From Planomicrobium stackebrandtii (GTDB lineage: Bacteria > Bacillota > Bacilli > Bacillales_A > Planococcaceae): DNA of 64,000 nt. Each line of letters begins with the position of its first letter. Position 1 is the first letter of the stretch. The DNA is taken from positions 248,001 to 312,000 of the forward strand of contig NZ_JAUSWB010000005.1 in assembly GCF_030814955.1 (NCBI RefSeq), written 5' to 3'. Made by a program: the position numbers and the translations under genes. The notes below the pieces were generated by a model. The model did not search any database. It saw only the letters and a list, made by a program, of their open reading frames with translations, and was not told the origin of the DNA. Positions 8,020 to 14,992 of the stretch are shown here, in pieces.

Positions 8020-9093
8020 ATGGAATATATATATTTAGGAAACTCAGGTTTGCGTGTTCCGAAGTACATACTCGGGACGGTCCCTTTCAGTGGAACAAAC
8101 GGTTTTGAAGCAGCGGGCAACATCGATGAAAAGCTGGCGCGCCGGATGGTCGACATGTCGCTGGAAGCTGGCATCAATATGTTCGATACCGCCAATCTGT
8201 ATTCAAAAGGGGATGCGGAGCGCGTTTTAGGCGCAGCCATTAAAGGACGGCGCGACGAACTGTTGCTGACATCGAAAACTGGCTTTCACATAGACGAAAA
8301 TAACCCTAACGCTAGAGGAGCTTCACGAAGCAACATCCTGACGTCCATTGAAGGGTCGCTCGAGCGACTCGGCACAGACTATCTCGATGTCTATTTTGTC
8401 CACTTGTGGGACGGGCAGACGCCGGTCGAGGAAACGGTGGAAGCGATGACCAGCCTCGTGAAGTCCGGCAAGATTCGCCATTGGGGCGTATCGAACTACA
8501 GCGGCTGGGCCTTGGCCAGAACGTTTACGGTCGCGGAACAGTCCGGCAACATCCCGCCGATCACGCAGCAAATCTACTACACACCCGAAGCACGGGAAGC
8601 GGAATACGAACTGCTTCCGGCCGGCAGCGAGCTCGGCATCGGTTCGATGATCTGGAGTCCGCTAGGCGAAGGGCTCTTGAACGGCAAGATCGGCCGCAAC
8701 AAACAAGCGCCTGAGAACACACGCCAAGGCGCCGGATGGCCAGAGCCTTGGGTGCAGGACCAGGAGCGGCTGTACCAGGTCATCGACGCCTTGGAAGAGG
8801 TCGCAGCCAACCATAACGCTTCGGTACCGCAAATCGCCTATGCATGGGTCCGTGACCGTCCGAACGTCGGACCAATCGTCATCGCAGCCCGCAACGAGGA
8901 GCAGCTGAAAGAAAACATCGCGTCTTTTGAAATCAAGCTGACGCAAGACGAGCACGACCTGATCGAATCCACTGCGCGTCCGGTGCCGATTTATCCGAAC
9001 TGGCACCGCACCATGAGCTCGTTTGACATGAGCAGTCCGTCTGAGAAGACGTATTTGGAAGGGTATAAGAAGTCGATGGGGATAGAGGAATAA
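8020..9093 (+). CDS. Aldo/keto reductase
   Basis: Cytosolic NADPH-dependent oxidoreductase of 357 residues. The AKR tetrad is visible: Asp and Tyr in FDTANLYSKG, Lys in LLTSKTGF, His in VYFVHLWDG. The barrel strand motif WGVSNYSGW and the C-terminal cofactor-binding segment GPIVIAARNEEQLKENI follow in order. Start chosen at ATG 8020 because GAGGAGG lies at 8008-8014; an in-frame ATG at 7996 lacks a site. It appears monocistronic with its own terminator. Substrate unknown; family members reduce aldehydes, ketones or sugars. Confidence 0.92.
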   Translation: MEYIYLGNSGLRVPKYILGTVPFSGTNGFEAAGNIDEKLARRMVDMSLEAGINMFDTANLYSKGDAERVLGAAIKGRRDELLLTSKTGFHIDENNPNARGASRSNILTSIEGSLERLGTDYLDVYFVHLWDGQTPVEETVEAMTSLVKSGKIRHWGVSNYSGWALARTFTVAEQSGNIPPITQQIYYTPEAREAEYELLPAGSELGIGSMIWSPLGEGLLNGKIGRNKQAPENTRQGAGWPEPWVQDQERLYQVIDALEEVAANHNASVPQIAYAWVRDRPNVGPIVIAARNEEQLKENIASFEIKLTQDEHDLIESTARPVPIYPNWHRTMSSFDMSSPSEKTYLEGYKKSMGIEE

Positions 9094-9110
9094 AAAAAGA
9101 TTAAGAAAAG

Positions 9111-9160
9111 GCACCTATCCTGAGCTTAGGTGGCTCTTGGGATGGGTGCGTTTTTGTCTT
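9111..9160 (+). terminator. Terminator after aldo/keto reductase
   Basis: GCACCTATCC at 9111-9120 pairs with GGATGGGTGC at 9140-9149 (one G-T pair), followed by TTTTT. Confidence 0.75.
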
Positions 9161-9269
9161 TTTAAGGCTTGTTCTGAAGAAAAAGAAACTACAGGGGAAA
9201 ATCACTAATTCAACTAAGCAGCTTTCAGCTTACTGATTGACTCCTAAGACGATCCAGGCAGATCTTTTA

Positions 9270-9521
9270 TTACTCCCTGCTCCTCAATTCGTCCTGAAGA
9301 TAATCTGCAAAATCAAGCCAAGTTGCCTCATCTGTGATTATGCCTGAATTTCTGCACTCGTATATTTCACGGATGTATTTTCTCAAATCGAACTCTTTTA
9401 CACTGCTGATATTTTCTTTGATGGTGCCAATTACCAGTACAGAGGCATCTGAACTGCTGCCTAATGCATATCTAAAAGCGAAAAACAGTATATCATTAGT
9501 GACTGCTAATCTCTGTTCCAT
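9270..9521 (-). CDS. Small hypothetical protein (83 residues)
   Basis: An 83-residue soluble, acidic protein with no recognised family. The minus-strand start is well supported by GAGGAGG 7 nt upstream of ATG at 9521. The middle part is moderately hydrophobic (DASVLVIGTI), and the C-terminal half is helical and charged (YLQDELRSRE). It overlaps the 3' end of a 34-residue upstream reading frame, suggesting translational coupling. It lies in an A+T-richer patch with gene remnants, so recent acquisition is possible. Confidence 0.6.
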   Translation of the reverse strand: MEQRLAVTNDILFFAFRYALGSSSDASVLVIGTIKENISSVKEFDLRKYIREIYECRNSGIITDEATWLDFADYLQDELRSRE

Positions 9522-9610
9522 TCTGTTTCCTCCTCAAGTTTAGCTTTAATTTCTTGAATGATTCTATTTTCTTCTATGGGTGCTTGTATTTCTCTTCTAC
9601 CCTGACTCAT
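9506..9610 (-). CDS. Possible 34-residue protein coupled to the next gene
   Basis: Minus-strand frame ATG (9610) to TAG (9506) encoding a hydrophilic peptide starting MSQGRREIQAPIEENRII and ending EEETEWNRD. AGAGG lies about 9 nt before the ATG. Its 3' end contains the ribosome binding site of the 83-residue gene and overlaps its first codons by 16 bp. It may be a real small partner or the remnant of a larger gene. Confidence 0.4.
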   Translation of the reverse strand: MSQGRREIQAPIEENRIIQEIKAKLEEETEWNRD

Positions 9611-9632
9611 TAAACTTCAACCTCTAAAAACG

Positions 9633-9779
9633 GCTGATTATATTCGGTTTATTGAGAAGAAAGATAAAAAAGTAAAGAAAAGATCATATAAATATTATGA
9701 ATTTGTGGAGTTAACCTATACAGTAGAGCATAGTAGAATTCTTGCAACCAGTGCTTGTGGCTTTAGAAGAGGAATTTAG
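9633..9779 (+). pseudogene. C-terminal remnant of an unidentified gene
   Basis: A plus-strand open stretch without a start codon in context reads ADYIRFIEKKDKKVKKRSYK... and ends ...RILATSACGFRRGI at TAG 9777-9779. Composition is coding-like, but there is no ribosome binding site or preceding reading frame. It looks like the tail of a lost gene. From 9780 to 9987 I see nothing else. Confidence 0.3.
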
Positions 9780-9987
9780 GAGGCTACAAATTAAAGGCGC
9801 TCGAAGCAGCGTTTAAAACTTTTATAAGATCTTGAACATCTAATCGTACATAAAAGGCTGTCCCCTTGAACATATAAAAGACGTCTGCAAGTGTGATTAT
9901 CTATTTAAACCCTACTGTCCCAGTTTTTTGGTTGTACCTGATCGTATGAAAAGAAGAAGTAATTGCATATCAATTGGAGGAAATAAC

Positions 9988-11073
9988 ATGAATAAAGAGT
10001 TTCACTCATTTGGCTGGTACGCGTCTAAAGTATCGCCGCATCTGCCCAAAAAAGCATTTAACCGGGTTCCGGGCCGTTTACTTGGCGGACTCGCCTATCT
10101 ACTTATTACAATCGCAGGAATGTTGGCGATTGGCCTATATGATTTACCCTTTCTTGCGAACATCGCCATCTCATTTGTAATCGGAGCGAGTTTTGCCGCA
10201 ATGGGATTCCTGGGGCATGAAATCCTACACGGAACGGTAGTGAAAGGAGCCGGATTGCGCAATTTCCTGGGAGCTGTTTTCTTTTTCCCTCTTCTAACGG
10301 GGCCGCTGCTATGGCGCAAATGGCATAACGTGACCCACCATGTTCATACGCAGCATGAAGAGAAAGATCCCGATACGTGGTTGTCAAAAGAAGACTTAGA
10401 CAAAAAGCCTGCGCTGAAACTGATCTACCGATTGCCGTTTTCAGTCCGTGCATCTCTGGAGTTTTTCGCTTTGTGTTTTACATTCACACTGCACTCGACT
10501 AAAATATTTTTCGCTTACATTAAGGAGTTTCAGCCTGAAAAACGCAGGGCAGTCTGGTTCCAGTTTTTATTGCCGTGGGTTTCCTGGATAGGGCTGATTT
10601 TCTTTGTGGGAATAACAAACTGGCTGTTTATATTTTTGATCCCACATTTAATTGCGAATGCAATTGTCATGGGATACATTTCGACTAATCACCGGTTGAA
10701 TCCACTCGTTCCGGTAAATGATCCACTGGCCAATACCTTATCGGTGACGGTTCCGCGGTGGGTTGACGTATTGCATTTTAACTTTTCCTATCACACCGAA
10801 CATCACATCTTTCCGAGTATGAGCTCGAAGTATTATCCTTTGGTCAAAGAACACATAAAGGATAACTGGCCAACTCGCTATCACGAGATGCCCATGTCGA
10901 GTGCTTTAAAAGCATTATGGAAAACTCCCAGAGTCTACTACAATGGGAAAGACTTAATCGATCCTCAGGCAGGTTTGGCCTATGGATCGCTCGGGAATGG
11001 TCTGAATCCAGAAGCAATTAAGCCGCGGCCGATGAATGGCAGCGGTAGTAGAGAGGGAATAAAACAAGCTTAA
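9988..11073 (+). CDS. Membrane fatty acid desaturase
   Basis: Integral-membrane di-iron desaturase of 361 residues. All three histidine clusters are present: HEILHG after the second membrane segment, HNVTHHVHTQHEEKD, and HTEHHIFPS near the C-terminus, which together bind the di-iron site. Four membrane helices in two hairpins separate them as expected. Start chosen at ATG 9988 with GGAGG at 9976-9980; an in-frame GTG further up lacks a site. The role is inferred as introducing double bonds in membrane phospholipid acyl chains, possibly for cold adaptation. Regiospecificity cannot be read. A 75-bp decayed copy of its central part lies at 18581. Confidence 0.92.
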   Translation: MNKEFHSFGWYASKVSPHLPKKAFNRVPGRLLGGLAYLLITIAGMLAIGLYDLPFLANIAISFVIGASFAAMGFLGHEILHGTVVKGAGLRNFLGAVFFFPLLTGPLLWRKWHNVTHHVHTQHEEKDPDTWLSKEDLDKKPALKLIYRLPFSVRASLEFFALCFTFTLHSTKIFFAYIKEFQPEKRRAVWFQFLLPWVSWIGLIFFVGITNWLFIFLIPHLIANAIVMGYISTNHRLNPLVPVNDPLANTLSVTVPRWVDVLHFNFSYHTEHHIFPSMSSKYYPLVKEHIKDNWPTRYHEMPMSSALKALWKTPRVYYNGKDLIDPQAGLAYGSLGNGLNPEAIKPRPMNGSGSREGIKQA

Positions 11074-11080
11074 AGTTCTG

Positions 11081-11136
11081 AAGGGGCTGTCCTCAAAGGT
11101 CATGAAAAATGACTTTTGGGGACAGCCCTTTTGTGA
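11081..11136 (+). terminator. Terminator after desaturase
   Basis: AAGGGGCTGTCC at 11081 pairs with GGACAGCCCTT at 11119-11129, with an inner stem AAAGGTCAT/ATGACTTTT, followed by TTT. Confidence 0.85.
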
Positions 11137-11295
11137 TTCTTTTTTTAAAATAACGGGCTGACTTCCTTTGCGGCGCCAGCTAAACCTGGCAGTGTCTTCT
11201 GAAATCGGGAGGTGGAGCTCTAAATATGAATAACCACTTTAGTAAATATCTTAGTATAATCGGATTTTTATGCATTCCCAAATAAGCTAGGGCTG

Positions 11296-11397
11296 ACGCA
11301 GCGATCGCTGGACAATGAGCAGGTCGATGTCTCAGTCGCCTTTGAAACAGACGCTACCATCAGAAGCTACGACCTGATCGTTTTGGAAGAAGAATAG
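11296..11397 (+). pseudogene. 33-codon C-terminal gene remnant
   Basis: An open frame without a start reads TQRSLDNEQVDVSVAFETD... and ends YDLIVLEEE at TAG 11395. Codon usage resembles the host genes rather than the A+T-rich neighbours. It is probably the tail of a deleted gene. The remainder of 11137-11430 holds nothing I can identify. Confidence 0.35.
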
Positions 11398-11430
11398 GGT
11401 ATTAAAAGTTTAATATAGTAACGGATGAAG

Positions 11431-11483
11431 AAAACGCATCAATTCTGGGATGGAAACAGTTCTAGGGATGGTGCGTTTTTTTC
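11431..11483. terminator. Terminator hairpin between remnants
   Basis: AAAACGCATC at 11431 pairs imperfectly with GATGGTGCGTTTT ending at 11480 and continues into seven T on the plus strand. The lower stem is A/T-flanked on both sides, so it could serve both strands. Confidence 0.7.
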
Positions 11484-11515
11484 GATTGCAAAGATAAGTT
11501 TATGCTAATGGAAAT

Positions 11516-11809
11516 TCAAACCTTTTGTTTAATTGTATCGCCACCGAGTAAGAAAATGACGGAAGCGTTTTGAATCAAGGTGTGAGCATCTTCTTTTTGA
11601 ACGCCATAATTGATTAAATGATAGTCATCAAATAAGATGCCAGCATGATTAAGCCACGAGCGCTCAGCTGCACCATCTACTTCATCATCTAATGGATTTG
11701 AGCTAATCATAATGAGCGATTTTCTATCTGTTATATCCTCCCGCAACACTTCACTCAGATGCTCAGGAAAAAAATTGTTAAACCAACCTAAATAGTAGTG
11801 AGTGTTCAT
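11516..11809 (-). pseudogene. Truncated peptidase E (S51) / class I glutamine amidotransferase-like gene
   Basis: The 97-residue minus-strand frame matches the N-terminal half of peptidase E-like proteins: N-terminal YYLGWFNNFFP, then SLIMISSNP, and ending in IFLLGGDTIKQ, where the family normally continues into the nucleophile elbow. Intact members are about 200-240 residues. The frame stops three codons after the conserved GGDT motif, so the catalytic Ser/Glu/His region is missing. Most likely a 3'-truncated pseudogene produced by deletion or recombination. Confidence 0.6.
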
Positions 11810-11866
11810 AAATACCTCCGTAACAAATTATAAACAACAGTAATTTACTGCGTTGCCCCTTTTTGT

Positions 11867-12430
11867 TCAATGCCCATTTTTTCTTCTGTTGAGCCAATTC
11901 TCTCGTGTTAACTTCATATTAATAGAGTCAATCCAGTTGCCTTCGAACTCCCAATCGTTTTTATCAATGCTCGATTGTACAAAGCCAACCTTTTCGTAAA
12001 CATAATGTGCCCGTGGATTAAAGTCGAAAACACTTAAAGTTAATTGAGCGAGTGTCGTCTTTTTAAATACATAATCAATGATGAGTCGAGTTGCTTCCGT
12101 TCCTAATCCTTGATTTCGTCCTCTCGGTCCAATGAGAATTCTGAAATTCATGCTATGATTTTTTTCATCGTATGCATTGATTACGACTTCTCCTACTAAG
12201 AAGCCCTTGGATTGGTCAATAATCGCAAGATCCAAGCGATCAGTTTGTTTATTTCTTGTATTGTACCAATGGAGTGTTGCTTCCCGATTAAAATCCGAAC
12301 TGCTTCCCGTCAATTTTAATACTTCCGGGTCCTTTAAACATTCCTCTATAAAAGGAAAATCTTCATTTTTAAACGGTCTAAGAATAACTTTATCTCCTGC
12401 TAATAGGGGTTTATTACCTAGATCGACCAT
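11867..12430 (-). CDS. GNAT-family N-acetyltransferase (RimJ-like)
   Basis: Acetyl-CoA-dependent acetyltransferase of 187 residues. Motif A is clear: RGRNQGLGTEATRLIIDYVF supplies the pyrophosphate-binding R/Q-x-x-G-x-G/A loop, followed by LTLSVFDFNPRAHYVYEKVGF (motif B region). The N-terminus VILRPFKNEDFPFIEE is the usual RimJ/RimL opening. It follows no operon partner and lies in an A+T-rich patch. Acceptor (protein N-terminus, antibiotic or metabolite) unknown. Confidence 0.85.
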   Translation of the reverse strand: MVDLGNKPLLAGDKVILRPFKNEDFPFIEECLKDPEVLKLTGSSSDFNREATLHWYNTRNKQTDRLDLAIIDQSKGFLVGEVVINAYDEKNHSMNFRILIGPRGRNQGLGTEATRLIIDYVFKKTTLAQLTLSVFDFNPRAHYVYEKVGFVQSSIDKNDWEFEGNWIDSINMKLTRENWLNRRKNGH

Positions 12431-12642
12431 TCCACTAACACGCCCTTCATTCCATTTAATTTCCCTTTACGGCTCAAGCGAGGGAGGCAGCAATCGTTCA
12501 AAAAGGGTCCGTTAATTGAAGTTTACCCTTTCTTAATCACATCTTTAGTTAAATTAGTAAGCCAGCCAGAATATCACCATTATAATTGTTAAAAAAGTTC
12601 AAATGGTTTAAAGTTAGAAAAACACCTAAAGGAGAAAAGATA

Positions 12643-13536
12643 ATGTTAAATTCAGATTTGGATATACGCTTAGAACCGCGACTTAAAGAATTATATCAAT
12701 TACATAAGGAACGCTCTGCAAATATTGACTGGAGCTATCACGAATTTATACCATGGGACAAGGCCATGTCCTTTAAACGAGTTCCTTGGGAGGAGAGTCA
12801 AGTAACTCTTCCAAAAGGTGTAATTATTGCCGTAGAAACAGCATTACTTACAGAAGTAAATTTACCTTGGTATACTTCACATTTGGATTATACATTTAAA
12901 AATTCAATGGAAGTAATAAATGATTTCGTACGCACTTGGACGGCTGAAGAAGACCAGCACTCTAACGTACTTGAAACGTATTTATTGGTGACACGAAACG
13001 TAAATCCCGCAAGATTGCATGAATTAAGAAAACGAGTAGTTGAAAGTGGCTGGTTTCCAGATTTCACTAATCCTCTAGCAACCATGGCTTATACTACTTT
13101 GCAAGAGTTAGCTACACTGGTTTTTTATAATAATGTAGCTAAGGTAGCGGGTCTTCACGACAAAGATTTAGCAACATTACTTCGACGTGTAGCGAAAGAC
13201 GAAGCACTTCATTATGCATTCTATCGCGACACAGTGAAAGCCCATCTTGAACTTGATCCGAATTTCATTGTTTATTTTGAGAAGGTAATTATTAATTTCT
13301 CTATGCCAGGTGCCGTTATGCCAGACTTTACCGATAGAATGAAAACCATTGCAATAGATACGAATTATGGACCACTCCAATACTTTGACCAAGTATTAGA
13401 TGTCGTTATTAAATACTGGGATATTGCCAACTTGCAACCTACTAGCGAAGAGGCCAAACAATCACAAGCAAATATAATGAAATATCACGGGCGACTAAAA
13501 AGAATTAAAGATCGCCAGGAAAAAAATAAAAGGTAG
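12643..13536 (+). CDS. Acyl-ACP desaturase-type di-iron protein
   Basis: Soluble ferritin-like desaturase of the fatty-acid-desaturase-2 family, 297 residues. The first iron-ligand helix contains AVETALLTE, the second EEDQHSN (ExxH), the later helix ELATLVFYN, and the last DEALHYAFY (ExxH), matching the paired E/ExxH ligand pattern of stearoyl-ACP 9-desaturases. Start chosen at ATG 12643 because AAAGGAG lies at 12628-12634; an in-frame ATG at 12586 is further up. Codon usage is far more A+T-rich than the membrane desaturase at 9988, which suggests horizontal acquisition. Electron donor and substrate unknown. Confidence 0.85.
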   Translation: MLNSDLDIRLEPRLKELYQLHKERSANIDWSYHEFIPWDKAMSFKRVPWEESQVTLPKGVIIAVETALLTEVNLPWYTSHLDYTFKNSMEVINDFVRTWTAEEDQHSNVLETYLLVTRNVNPARLHELRKRVVESGWFPDFTNPLATMAYTTLQELATLVFYNNVAKVAGLHDKDLATLLRRVAKDEALHYAFYRDTVKAHLELDPNFIVYFEKVIINFSMPGAVMPDFTDRMKTIAIDTNYGPLQYFDQVLDVVIKYWDIANLQPTSEEAKQSQANIMKYHGRLKRIKDRQEKNKR

Positions 13537-13559
13537 ATGGATGAAAGGGTTCTTTTATA

Positions 13560-13814
13560 ATGAAAACAACTTGTGAATTATGTGGAAAAGAAACGAAAGA
13601 TAAAGTAAGTTATTTGGAAATTGAAACATGGGAATTTAATTTTTTAGAGAATGAGAAAAAAGACTTTTACTCTATTTGTTTTAATTGTTTTGACAAACAT
13701 ACGAATAAGTTCATTGACAAAGAAATGGATCTTGAATTGAGAAAAAAACGTTCTCTTTTGGTGAATAAAGAGATCCAAGAAGAAATCGAAGCTATTCTTG
13801 AAATCGAAAATTAA
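13560..13814 (+). CDS. Small CxxC...CxxC protein
   Basis: An 84-residue protein with CELC at residues 5-8 and CFNC at about residues 39-42, a likely zinc-binding pair, followed by a charged helical C-terminus (residues 45-84). GAAAGGG lies 10 bp before the ATG, and the gene starts 23 bp after the acyl-ACP desaturase gene, so it is probably in the same operon. It is equally A+T-rich. Function unknown; a structural zinc knuckle or redox partner are both possible. Confidence 0.7.
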   Translation: MKTTCELCGKETKDKVSYLEIETWEFNFLENEKKDFYSICFNCFDKHTNKFIDKEMDLELRKKRSLLVNKEIQEEIEAILEIEN

Positions 13815-14039
13815 TTACTCAACTATAGTTATTGAGCCTAAAGCATATGAGCAATAAATTGAATCTCTTAAAACAGTATGACAAGTACGTACTGTATGAA
13901 AGATGCATCACTTTAGTGAAATAGATGAAATTTGGTTTGGTGAAAAAATCCAACTAGGTTCCAATGATATTAACACGGCAAGAATAAATAATTGCTTCAT
14001 TATATATGAGAAACCGAGGATACAGGAGTCGGAAAAAGG

Positions 14040-14071
14040 AAAGCCATCTTCTTTGGAGGGTGGCTTTTTAC
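14040..14071 (+). terminator. Terminator in the 13815-14354 gap
   Basis: AAAGCCATC at 14040-14048 pairs with GGGTGGCTTT at 14058-14067 and is followed by TTTTT. It ends the A+T-rich patch. The rest of 13815-14275 has no convincing gene; an open frame at 13903-14151 runs straight through this hairpin and is not accepted. Confidence 0.65.
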
Positions 14072-14275
14072 GTTCTAAAATATTGAGAAGGATCCACACG
14101 TACACTTGGATAACAATGATTTTGAAAAGAAATAGGGAGGAGGAATGGTGAATTTTAAATAAGTTGACCACAGCCATAACATAGAGACACTTGTGCCCTC
14201 CAACCTGTTTACTTTAATTGTGCTTGACACAACGGTACGATTTTTCGACTGAATGAAACTTATACAATTTTCTAT

Positions 14276-14332
14276 AAAAGTGCACAAAGAGAAAGTTTGC
14301 CCTTTGTGCACTTTTTATGTTATAACATAAAA
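14276..14332 (+). promoter_or_regulatory. Hairpin plus 20-bp palindromic operator before tetR
   Basis: AAAAGTGCACAAAG at 14276-14289 pairs perfectly with CTTTGTGCACTTTT at 14302-14315. It overlaps a perfect palindrome TTTTATGTTATAACATAAAA at 14313-14332 that contains a -10-like TATAAC. TTGCCC at 14297-14302 could be the -35. The 20-bp palindrome 22 bp before the start of the TetR gene is the natural autoregulatory operator; the hairpin may terminate upstream transcription. Confidence 0.6.
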
Positions 14333-14354
14333 GTATCGAAAATGAGGTGACAAA

Positions 14355-14966
14355 ATGTCAGACAGCAGTTTACGGGATAAGAAAAAAACAGCGACCCGCC
14401 AGGCTTTGGCTGAGGCTGCCTTCGATTTGGCAGTGGAGCGGGGAGTGGATGGTTTTGTAGTGGAAGATATAGTCACAAAGGCCGGCTATTCGCGCCGGAC
14501 GTTTGCCAATTATTTTTCATGCAAGGAAGAAGCGATCGCCAATTCTTTGACGATGAATGATTACTTGGAGCAAGACGACCAATTTTCATTTTCTGCGAAG
14601 GATTATACGCCTCTGAGCACCATCGAAATGTATATTCGGGGCAGCTTTACGATTAATAAACTAAAGCGGCTCAACTGGCTCATTTCCCTGTCCCGGAATC
14701 ATCCTACACTTAAGTTGTATGTAACCGGTGCGCTAAAGGAAGTACAGGATTTTGCCAGACGCGGCATCAGTGAGGAGTTTGGCAGCGATTATCCGGAAGA
14801 GTATTACCATATTCTGATCGGCGCTGTGTTCGGTGCGGTTTTGCCGGTTCTTGATGAAAGCATCGATGTGAAATTGCCGGAAGATGGGGAACAACATGGG
14901 ACAGACAATGAGTTTAACAAGTATGTCGATATTGTCTTTGCTCATTTACGAAAAGGCTTCAATTAA
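14355..14966 (+). CDS. TetR-family transcriptional regulator
   Basis: Regulator of 203 residues. The N-terminal TetR helix-turn-helix runs from about residue 10 to 58: KTATRQALAEAAFDLAVERG...VEDIVTKAGYSRRTFANYFSCKEEAI, where AGYSRRTFANYF is the recognition helix. The C-terminal ligand-binding helical domain is unspecific. GAGGTGAC precedes the ATG. It lies 26 bp upstream of an MMPL exporter gene and very likely represses both through the palindrome at 14313-14332, with release by an exported hydrophobic compound (inference). Confidence 0.92.
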   Translation: MSDSSLRDKKKTATRQALAEAAFDLAVERGVDGFVVEDIVTKAGYSRRTFANYFSCKEEAIANSLTMNDYLEQDDQFSFSAKDYTPLSTIEMYIRGSFTINKLKRLNWLISLSRNHPTLKLYVTGALKEVQDFARRGISEEFGSDYPEEYYHILIGAVFGAVLPVLDESIDVKLPEDGEQHGTDNEFNKYVDIVFAHLRKGFN

Positions 14967-14992
14967 AGAAAATAGAGAACGGAGTTGCAAAC

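Noticed and set aside
13903..14151. 82-residue plus-strand open frame
   Set aside because: It passes straight through the terminator hairpin at 14040-14071, and no ribosome binding site precedes the ATG.
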